DNA from: Desulfobacterales bacterium
Lineage (GTDB): Bacteria; Desulfobacterota; Desulfobacteria; Desulfobacterales; Desulfosalsimonadaceae
Assembly: GCA_018399455.1 (NCBI GenBank)
Contig: JAGYOT010000083.1
Span: 1-7,396, forward strand
Direction of reading: 5' to 3'
DNA: 7,396 bases
Notes under the pieces: model-generated
Told to the model about the DNA's origin: nothing
The model's input: only the letters and a program-made list of their open reading frames with translations
The model's database searches: none
Made by a program: the position numbers and the translations under genes
Shown: positions 1-5,858 of the stretch, piece by piece
How the letters are laid out: the number at the start of each line of letters is the position of its first letter
How positions within the stretch are numbered: the stretch's first letter is position 1

Positions 1-161
1 TGCTGGCCGGTGCGGGCTGGTTGGCCCGGAAAAAGGGCATGAAAGTCCGTTTACTTGTCATTCCCTACTACTTTCTACTAGTTAACGCTGCAGCAACAGC
101 TGGAATCCTGGATTTCATCAGAAATAAGCGGGTTGTCAGCTGGAAACCGGTGCGAGAGTAA
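1..161 (+). CDS. C-terminal fragment of a probable membrane-associated family 2 glycosyltransferase
   Basis: This is an open frame entering from the left edge, with its first complete codon at base 3 and a TAA stop at 159-161. The 52 visible residues contain a basic patch (ARKKGMKVR), a hydrophobic stretch (LLVIPYYFLLVNAAATAGIL) and a tail FIRNKRVVSWKPVRE. A membrane-hugging segment followed by a short basic region and a terminal W-x-P/K-x-x-R tail is typical of the C-terminus of processive or EPS-type GT2 enzymes, which transfer sugars from nucleotide donors at the inner face of the cytoplasmic membrane. No catalytic motif (DxD, QxxRW) lies inside the window, so the family call rests on the tail and on the polysaccharide neighbourhood. 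The next gene starts 28 bases downstream, consistent with the same operon. It could be another membrane protein with a basic tail. Confidence 0.5.
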   Translation, partial: LAGAGWLARKKGMKVRLLVIPYYFLLVNAAATAGILDFIRNKRVVSWKPVRE

Positions 162-179
162 TTCGTTTTTATTGTAATC

Positions 180-186
180 AAGGAGA
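180..186 (+). promoter_or_regulatory. Ribosome binding site of the acyltransferase gene
   Basis: AAGGAGA lies four to five bases upstream of the ATG at 190. It is a strong Shine-Dalgarno match and fixes that start codon. The 28-base gap holding it shows no terminator. Confidence 0.75.
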
Positions 187-189
187 AGC

Positions 190-738
190 ATGATCAGGCT
201 GGTAAAACTGCTGAAGTGGGATCTACAGTCAAAGGATTACAGGTTTAATTATATTTTGTTTCTGCTCCGCAATTTACCGGGAGGTTTCGGTATGGCGGTT
301 CGAAGCCGGTTCTTAAGCAAGCACATAGGCGCTTCAGGGCAGAATCTGACCATACATGAAGGTGTTCGGATCCGTAATATTCATCGTTTAATTTGTGGAG
401 ATCATGTGACGATAGGTGTCGACAATTTCCTTCAGGCCGCCGGTTGGATTAAGATCGGTAACGATGTCCTGCTGGGGCCGGGCGTAAAAATATGGTCCAG
501 CAACCATGTTTTTGATGACCCCTATACCCCTGTTTCACAGCAGGGGTATGAAGAAAAACAAGTCCTCATCGGGAATAATGTCTGGATCGGTGCCAATTGT
601 TTTATTATGCCAGGGGCGCAGATCGGGGATGGCTGTATTGTCTCGGCCGGATCTGTGGTCGGGGCGAAAACCATTCCCCCTTACACGGTATTGGCGGGAA
701 ACCCGGCACGGAAAATCAGCAACAGGATCAAGGAATGA
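190..738 (+). CDS. Hexapeptide-repeat O-acyltransferase (WbbJ / maltose O-acetyltransferase-like)
   Basis: The 182-residue protein is probably a cytoplasmic trimer that transfers an acetyl (or other acyl) group from acyl-CoA to a sugar hydroxyl or amine, a common decoration of O-antigen or EPS repeat units. It has a left-handed beta-helix signature: imperfect hexapeptide repeats from about residue 52 to 95, and again from about 126 to 170 (IGNNVWIGANCFIMPGAQIG). The two blocks are split by the loop SSNHVFDD, whose His106 matches the catalytic histidine of this family. The protein ends in the usual GNPAR motif (170-174). Length is normal for the WbbJ-type subgroup. The first 40 residues are non-repeat and helical, as in colanic-acid type acetyltransferases. 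The start is supported by a strong ribosome binding site, and the stop overlaps the next start by four bases (ATGA). Acceptor and acyl donor cannot be deduced. Confidence 0.9.
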   Translation: MIRLVKLLKWDLQSKDYRFNYILFLLRNLPGGFGMAVRSRFLSKHIGASGQNLTIHEGVRIRNIHRLICGDHVTIGVDNFLQAAGWIKIGNDVLLGPGVKIWSSNHVFDDPYTPVSQQGYEEKQVLIGNNVWIGANCFIMPGAQIGDGCIVSAGSVVGAKTIPPYTVLAGNPARKISNRIKE

Positions 739-1589
739 TGAGACACTCCTTTCTGAAGCACAATCCAGTGGTTGTAGCCATCTATAATGCCCTGCTAAGC
801 TATCGGTGCAAAAGCGTAAAGAGATTTTTTTTCGTCGCAACAACAGGAAGAAGCGGATCGGAGAGCCTGAGCGAGGCTTTCAAGATTGTCCCGGGAGCTG
901 TATCCCTGCATGAACCCTATCCCGTGATGTATAACGACTATGCGGTGGAAATTGACCGTGACAAATATTTTGAAAGAATATTCTGGAAAGTCAAAAGAAT
1001 TAATATAAAACGGGCTGCTGCGGGGCACGCCTATTATCTTGAAACAAACCATCAGTTTGTAAAAAATTTTATTGCTTCGGCCATGGCATGTTTTCAAGAA
1101 AAAATAGGGGTTATCCATCTGGTAAGGGACCCCGTTAAAGTCGCAGCTTCATTTTACGCAGTGGGGTCGATCCCGGGGAAAACACCCCAAGGCAAGTTGT
1201 ACCTGCTTAATCCTGCGGATGAGACGAATGCAATCCAGATTTCCGATTTACTCTTTTTCCATCCGGACTTCGCGCACGATTTTTTCAAATGCCTCTGGTA
1301 TTGGTACGAAACTGAGGCGCGGATTAAACAACTCAAACAACAATATGCATCAGTTCCATGGATCCGGCTTGAGACGGAAGATTTGAACAGCGTGGACAAA
1401 ATGAAAAATTTTTTCCGCCAGTTGAATGTTGATGTGGATCGCGATCAGCTGAAATCTCTTGTGGGGATACGGCGCAATACAAAAGGGCGCAATAAAACAC
1501 AGGTGATTGGGCAGGCGGAATGCGATGCCATGCATGAGAAGTTGAAAAAAGAAATGGAAAAACGTTATGGGCCTGAGTTTTGGCGCTGA
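735..1589 (+). CDS. Sulfotransferase family protein (PAPS-dependent type)
   Basis: The 284-residue protein is predicted to transfer sulfate from PAPS to a hydroxyl, here most plausibly on a sugar of the polysaccharide made by this locus. The first visible signature is a beta strand plus P-loop-like turn, FFVATTGRSGSESL (about residues 32-45), matching the 5'-phosphosulfate binding loop of sulfotransferases. The second is VIHLVRDPVKVAASF (about 126-140), matching the 3'-phosphate binding motif, with Arg131 and Ser139 as the expected contacts. A later segment, VPWIRLETEDL, resembles the conserved late strand 'vryEdL' of the fold. No signal peptide is clear. The hydrophobic N-terminus (VVVAIYNALL) is short. 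The frame is open further upstream, but the start at 735 gives a 4-base overlap with the acyltransferase stop. A second in-frame ATG at 738 is equally possible. The Shine-Dalgarno (AAGGA, 730-734) is very close to both, so translational coupling is likely. Substrate is unknown. Confidence 0.8.
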   Translation: MMRHSFLKHNPVVVAIYNALLSYRCKSVKRFFFVATTGRSGSESLSEAFKIVPGAVSLHEPYPVMYNDYAVEIDRDKYFERIFWKVKRINIKRAAAGHAYYLETNHQFVKNFIASAMACFQEKIGVIHLVRDPVKVAASFYAVGSIPGKTPQGKLYLLNPADETNAIQISDLLFFHPDFAHDFFKCLWYWYETEARIKQLKQQYASVPWIRLETEDLNSVDKMKNFFRQLNVDVDRDQLKSLVGIRRNTKGRNKTQVIGQAECDAMHEKLKKEMEKRYGPEFWR

Positions 1590-1738
1590 TATCCGAAAAT
1601 GGATAAAATGGAACGGCGGTGCCGCCATGAATCCCCATGCGACAGTCATTCCAGGCGAGAAAAAAACGGACTTGGGTTGTAACAACATTACCCTGTCCAT
1701 CGTAAAAAGCAGGAAGTAAATTTATAAAGGGAATAAAT
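1590..1738. other. Intergenic gap with short dyads and a REP-like fragment; no convincing gene
   Basis: This 149-base gap is the only real break in the cluster. Directly after the sulfotransferase stop is TATCC-GAAAAT-GGATA (1590-1605), a 5-bp stem. It overlaps two copies of AAAATGG (1596-1602 and 1605-1611). A GC-rich near-palindrome GGCGGTGCCGCC follows at 1615-1626. Next comes GTCATTCCAGGCGA (1645-1658), which resembles one arm of the REP-like palindromes common in proteobacterial intergenic DNA. A perfect odd dyad GTTGTAACAAC lies at 1676-1686. None of the hairpins is followed by a T-run, so there is no classical terminator. No clear sigma-70 promoter could be picked by eye. A 30-codon frame at 1627-1719 lacks a good ribosome binding site and resembles nothing I recognise. 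Confidence 0.5.
1726..1732 (+). promoter_or_regulatory. Ribosome binding site of the asparagine-synthetase-like gene
   Basis: AAAGGGA ends six bases before the ATG at 1739. This spacing supports the start that gives the N-terminus MPGIFGY. That matters because residue 2 is where the family normally has its catalytic Cys. Confidence 0.65.
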
Positions 1739-3649
1739 ATGCCCGGCATATTCGGTTACCAACTTAAAAAAAGGGAGATGCGGGATCGTACTGAAGGTCT
1801 GATCCACAAAATGGCCGATATTCTGAAACACGGGGAAAAATATGCTTCTGCCGTGTCTTTTACAGAAGATGCGGGGATGGGGGTTGTAGACTTGGTTTCG
1901 GACGAAGACATGGGCGTTTACCGGGACGAAAAGACGGGTATCGCCTGCTGTATATTTGGGGATATCTTCCGATATGTGAATGAGCATGGCGAGCAAGCGG
2001 CCTTTGGCGAGAAGGGCAAAGCCGGAAGAGCAAAGCTTGTGGCTTTATATAGACAGCATGGTAGGCGACTGCCTGAGCGATTAATCGGGGAGTTTAATAT
2101 CGCCGTTCACGATGTTCCGAAAAAACGGCTTCTTCTTTTTAACGATCGTTTTGGATTTCGACATCTCTATGTCTACGAAGACAACGGCATCGTGATGTTT
2201 GCCCCGGAGATAAAGGCATTTTTGAACTACTCGGGTTTTTCTAAGCAACTGGACCCGCAGGGCGTTGCGGATTTCTTCAATTATTTTTATCAGCTGGGGG
2301 ACCGGACCATGTTTGCAAACGTAAAGATGCTGCCGGCCGCCGCGTGTCTATGCCTGGATGGCAGCCAAGCTGATTGTACTGTCTACTGGCATGCCCGATA
2401 TACCGGTGAGCGGAAAAAAGAGGATGTGGTCGAAAGTGTGGAGACGGGGTATCGACTGTTCCAGCAATCCATGGAAGAAAGAGTGGCTGGAAAATCAAAG
2501 CTTCTTGTTCCCCTTTCGGGCGGCCTTGATTCAAGATTAATATTGGCAACGGCCAAAGATATGAATTGCAATATTCAGCCGGTGACGTTTGGTGAAAAAA
2601 GGTCACTTGATTACCGGATCGCCGATACGATTTGCCGGGTATTGGGTTTACAGAATCATCACCGTGTGGCAATTCAATCGAACTGGGTGCCTGATTTCAG
2701 CGAAGAGATGATTTGGTTGTCAGAGGGAGCTTATGCGACACTTGCCACAACGAGAATATGCGGTTTTGCAAAAGTCATGGGAAGCCATTATGATGGCCTC
2801 TTAAACGGCATATTCGGCGGGCATCTCTCTTTCGGGTCGCCTTATTTTACCCAACAGGACGTGAACGACAAGGCCCTTGCCAGGGGTGATGTATCCGGCA
2901 TTATCAAGGAACTGGAAGGATGGCGATACGACATGTATTTGGCCGGGATTGCGTCCGCGAAGTTAAACGATATGGTCCACGCGTACAAAGAAAAAAGCGT
3001 CAAGGAGGAATGGGATAAATCCGAACTCGCGAGCAGTCAACCGGCGTTCAGAAAAGACCAGGTGTTTCTTTCGAATCGAATTCGACGCGGCATGAATTCC
3101 CTGGATTTGAACCGGTTTTACTATAAAAGCCTGCTGCCTTTTGCCTGTTATGACCTTTATGAGTTTTATCTGACATTGAGCCCGGAACTGCTTCTGGATC
3201 ATTTTTTGTACAAATCGATATTTAAAGCAAAATTTCCCCGCCTTGCGGAAGTCCCCTGGCAGCGGACCGGCGTCAACCTTTACACTGAACCGTCCGGTTA
3301 TCTGAAAAGGAAAAAAATGTTTCAGCAGAAATTTGATTGGTATTTAACGCGTTTAACAAAGGGGAAATTTGAGGGCCTCAATCGGTCAAATTACATGTAC
3401 TATGACCGGGATTACCGGAAGAACAGTAAAGTTCAACGGTGGGTGGAAGCGTTGTTGCTAAGCGATCGATTTCTGGAGAGGGGATACTTCCATCGGGAGG
3501 GGGTCCGGAATCTCCTGCGAATGGAGAAAAGAGGCTACATGTTGTTTCATGAAATAGGCAAACTGGTATGCTTTGAGCTTTGGGCAAGGTTCATGCTGGA
3601 CGGGGAAAAGCCGACCTCGTGGTTTTTGACCGGCAAGCCACCGAGTTAA
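1739..3649 (+). CDS. Asparagine-synthetase-like amide ligase with inactivated glutaminase domain
   Basis: The 636-residue protein has the two-domain layout of glutamine-dependent asparagine synthetase (AsnB). Residues 1 to about 165 match the N-terminal Ntn glutaminase fold: MPGIFGY at the start, GEFNIAVHD (117-125), DRFGFRHLYVY (136-146) and FAPEIKAFL (154-162). Residues from about 230 form the synthetase domain, with the PP-loop ATP site VPLSGGLDSR (257-266). Important departures are visible. The catalytic Cys2 is Pro. The glutamine-binding NGEIYN motif reads FGDIFR (73-78). The later GxGxDExxGG loop reads NGIFGGHLSFG (356-366) and lacks its acidic pair. So it should not release ammonia from glutamine. 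In established relatives such as beta-lactam synthetase and carbapenam synthetase, loss of this Cys goes with use of an amine already on the substrate. Inference: it adenylates a carboxylate and forms an amide on a sugar or amino acid of the polysaccharide. A racemase gene follows after 13 bases. Confidence 0.85.
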   Translation: MPGIFGYQLKKREMRDRTEGLIHKMADILKHGEKYASAVSFTEDAGMGVVDLVSDEDMGVYRDEKTGIACCIFGDIFRYVNEHGEQAAFGEKGKAGRAKLVALYRQHGRRLPERLIGEFNIAVHDVPKKRLLLFNDRFGFRHLYVYEDNGIVMFAPEIKAFLNYSGFSKQLDPQGVADFFNYFYQLGDRTMFANVKMLPAAACLCLDGSQADCTVYWHARYTGERKKEDVVESVETGYRLFQQSMEERVAGKSKLLVPLSGGLDSRLILATAKDMNCNIQPVTFGEKRSLDYRIADTICRVLGLQNHHRVAIQSNWVPDFSEEMIWLSEGAYATLATTRICGFAKVMGSHYDGLLNGIFGGHLSFGSPYFTQQDVNDKALARGDVSGIIKELEGWRYDMYLAGIASAKLNDMVHAYKEKSVKEEWDKSELASSQPAFRKDQVFLSNRIRRGMNSLDLNRFYYKSLLPFACYDLYEFYLTLSPELLLDHFLYKSIFKAKFPRLAEVPWQRTGVNLYTEPSGYLKRKKMFQQKFDWYLTRLTKGKFEGLNRSNYMYYDRDYRKNSKVQRWVEALLLSDRFLERGYFHREGVRNLLRMEKRGYMLFHEIGKLVCFELWARFMLDGEKPTSWFLTGKPPS

Positions 3650-3662
3650 AGAGAAAAACAAG

Positions 3663-4394
3663 ATGAATCGGAAAAAGGTTGTTGGCATTCTTGGCGGAAT
3701 GGGGCCCGAGGCCACGGCACATCTCTTTAAGCGGATCATTGAATTAACAAATGCAGATGTTGATCAGGATCACATAGAGATATTCCTACACAACAACACC
3801 AACATTCCAGATCGAACCGAAGCGATTATTCACGGAGGGGCGAGCCCCGTGCCAGAGATGATAAGAAGCGGGAAGATGCTTGAAGCGGCCGGTGCGGATT
3901 TTATTCTCGTCCCCTGCATGACGGCTTATTACTTTGTGGATTTGGTGCAGAACGCCATTGGGGTGCCTATTTTAAACGCCATTGACATAACAACCGAAGT
4001 TATCGCCAAAATTGACCTGAACATCTCGCGTGTGGGTATTCTTGCCACGACCGGAACGATTCAGAGTAATCTGTTTCAGTCCCGCCTCGCGGCCAGAAAC
4101 ATGGTCCCTGTGGTGCTTGAGAAAAAATTTCAAAAGGAATGGGTCATGGCGGCAATATACGGGACCCACGGAATCAAGGCCGGTTATAAAGACGGGACGG
4201 TCAAGGAAACACTTGTTGCTGCCGGGAACCGGCTGGTGGAAAAAGGAGCCCAGTGCATTATTGGCGGATGCACGGAGATTCCGCTGGCGGTTCAACAAGC
4301 TGATTTTTCAGTACTTTTCATGGATCCGATGGAGGCTCTCAGCAAAGCGGCCGTGAAGGCCTGCATGCATTGTAGCAAAGCAGATGATGAGTAA
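3663..4394 (+). CDS. Aspartate/glutamate racemase family protein
   Basis: The 243-residue protein belongs to the cofactor-independent Asp/Glu racemase superfamily, which inverts an amino-acid alpha carbon with two cysteines acting as acid and base. The family N-terminus KKVVGILGGMGPEAT (4-18) and the HNNTNIPDRTEAI segment (43-55) are typical of the aspartate racemase branch. The first cysteine is Cys85 in LVPCMTAYYF and the second is Cys203 in GGCTEIPL. Both catalytic cysteines are therefore present, and the length is normal. The loop after Cys85 reads CMTAY instead of the usual CNTAH, which may shift substrate preference. It starts 13 bases after the asparagine-synthetase-like gene with a modest AAAGAG ribosome site, and its end overlaps the flippase start, so the three are probably co-translated. 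It likely supplies a D-amino acid (D-Asp or D-Glu) to the pathway. Other members of the superfamily act on other amino acids or on maleate, so the exact substrate is open. Confidence 0.85.
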   Translation: MNRKKVVGILGGMGPEATAHLFKRIIELTNADVDQDHIEIFLHNNTNIPDRTEAIIHGGASPVPEMIRSGKMLEAAGADFILVPCMTAYYFVDLVQNAIGVPILNAIDITTEVIAKIDLNISRVGILATTGTIQSNLFQSRLAARNMVPVVLEKKFQKEWVMAAIYGTHGIKAGYKDGTVKETLVAAGNRLVEKGAQCIIGGCTEIPLAVQQADFSVLFMDPMEALSKAAVKACMHCSKADDE

Positions 4395-5856
4395 AATCGG
4401 GGGTGAATCCAGGCTCCTTGCGAAGCATTCCGTGATTTACGGGCTCGGGAATTTCCTGAACCGCGCTGCAGCATTCCTGCTGTTGCCAATTTATACACGG
4501 TTTCTTACGCCAACCGAGTATGGCATAAAAGAACTCGTGGGCTTAAGCACGGAAGTCGCCGCGGTTGCTATTTCCAGCAGCTTTGTCTCTGCAATCTATC
4601 GTTTTTATTTTGAATACGAGTCGAAGAAAGATCGCAATGAAGTTCTAAGCACAGCTATTATCGCCGTCGGATTGATTGGCCTTGCGGGGGTCGGTGTATT
4701 GTCGCTAATGACAAAAACCATGGCCAGTTATATTTTGGATTCTCCCAGCCTATATTATTACTTTATCCTTTCATTTTGTTCCCTTTGGTTTCAGTCGTTG
4801 AATGAGATCGGCAACGGTTATCTAAGACTTGAAAAGAAGTCATTGAAATATATCATGTTGTCAACCGGAAAACTCGTGTTGATGATCATGCTAAATATTT
4901 ACTTTGTGGCAATCCTAAGAATTGGAATTCTGGGCATATTCATCAGCACACTTCTCGCCTCGGCGTCCCTTTCATTGGTGCTTATCGTGCCGATCATATT
5001 TCGAATCGGCTTTGCTGTTTCATTGAACAAACTAAAAGAAATGGTGCGTTTCGGCCTTCCGCTTATTCCTTCCCAATTAGGGGGGCTTGTGGTTCGTCTT
5101 TCGGACCGGTTTTTTATCAAGGGATTTTGCTCTATTGGTGATGCTGGCATATACTCTTTGAGCTATCGGTTTGGCACCCTTCCCAGTCATTTTATATCCG
5201 CACCGTTTAATCAGATATGGCTGCCGAGGCGATTTGAAATCTACAAAGAGGAGGGATCGGAAGAGCTTTTCGGGCGTATTTTTACCTATTTTCTCGCTTT
5301 TTTGATTTTTGCAGGCCTTGCCGTGTCTGTTTTAACCAAAGAGGTCATACAGATCATGGCGGATAAGTCCTTCTGGAGCGCCTGGCAGATCGTCCCTATC
5401 ATTGTTCTGGCGGACGTAATATTTTCGCTTCACTACCATCTGAACATGGGGATTCTGATAGAGAAAAAGACAAAGTATCTCGCCTTCATTAATGTCTCCA
5501 ACGGCATACTGGTCCTTTTGCTAAATTTTATTCTGATCAGGCAGTACGGTGTTTACGGCGCTGCAATCGTTACGCTGATTGCTTATGTGTACAAGGTGGG
5601 GCTCACATATTACTTCAGCAGTCGGTATTATAAAATCCATTTTGAATTCTTTCGGATCGCCAAACTAATTCTTTGCGCTGCCCTGCTTTATGGCGTCTGC
5701 ACGATGGTAGCCATCGAGTCGGTGTATCTCAGTTTTGTGTTAAAGTCCGGCATCATCTGTTTATTTCCCGGCCTGCTGCTTATCGCCGGATTTTTTTCTG
5801 CACAGGAAAAAAGAAAGGCGATCCAGATGATGGGGAAACTGGTTCCCGGGATTTGA
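4384..5856 (+). CDS. Polysaccharide flippase, Wzx/RfbX-like (MOP superfamily)
   Basis: The 490-residue, strongly hydrophobic protein probably has 12 to 14 membrane helices. It would flip undecaprenyl-linked repeat units from the cytoplasmic to the periplasmic face of the inner membrane. Family features include the N-terminal amphipathic entry and first helix (LLAKHSVIYGLGNFLNRAAA), the short turn YTRFLTPTEYGI (37-48), and the mid-protein segment FGLPLIPSQLGGLVVRLSDR with FFIKGF after it (about 223-247), where the second six-helix bundle starts in polysaccharide-synthesis flippases. The C-terminus is a further helix pair with a basic tail. Two adjacent ATGs, at 4384 and 4387, are possible starts. 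Either overlaps the racemase stop (4392-4394), and no strong Shine-Dalgarno is visible, so translation is probably coupled. It belongs to a Wzx/Wzy-type assembly pathway together with the downstream ligase/polymerase-like gene. Confidence 0.9.
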   Translation: MMSKIGGESRLLAKHSVIYGLGNFLNRAAAFLLLPIYTRFLTPTEYGIKELVGLSTEVAAVAISSSFVSAIYRFYFEYESKKDRNEVLSTAIIAVGLIGLAGVGVLSLMTKTMASYILDSPSLYYYFILSFCSLWFQSLNEIGNGYLRLEKKSLKYIMLSTGKLVLMIMLNIYFVAILRIGILGIFISTLLASASLSLVLIVPIIFRIGFAVSLNKLKEMVRFGLPLIPSQLGGLVVRLSDRFFIKGFCSIGDAGIYSLSYRFGTLPSHFISAPFNQIWLPRRFEIYKEEGSEELFGRIFTYFLAFLIFAGLAVSVLTKEVIQIMADKSFWSAWQIVPIIVLADVIFSLHYHLNMGILIEKKTKYLAFINVSNGILVLLLNFILIRQYGVYGAAIVTLIAYVYKVGLTYYFSSRYYKIHFEFFRIAKLILCAALLYGVCTMVAIESVYLSFVLKSGIICLFPGLLLIAGFFSAQEKRKAIQMMGKLVPGI

Positions 5857-5858
5857 TC

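Noticed and set aside
597..734. N-terminal extension of the sulfotransferase frame back to the ATG at 597
   Set aside because: It would overlap the acyltransferase by 142 bases in its conserved C-terminal repeats; the extension has no sulfotransferase character, and the ATGA overlap at 735 is the usual operon arrangement.
1615..1626. GGCGGT within GGCGGTGCCGCC as an ops/JUMPstart (RfaH) element
   Set aside because: Only the first six bases fit; the remainder of ops (AGC and following) and the wider JUMPstart sequence are absent.
1590..1626. Rho-independent terminator after the sulfotransferase gene
   Set aside because: The stems are short (4-5 bp) and no T-run follows on the + strand.
1627..1719. 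A 30-codon frame (MNPHATVIPGEKK...) in the 1590-1738 gap as a small gene
   Set aside because: It has no convincing ribosome binding site, no recognisable motif or hydrophobic segment, and it lies over the dyads and REP-like fragment, so it is more likely fortuitous.
5673..5852. N-terminal extension of the ligase-like frame into the flippase gene
   Set aside because: The extension is Cys/Arg/His-rich and unlike a membrane protein start, and it would overlap 184 bases of flippase coding sequence.
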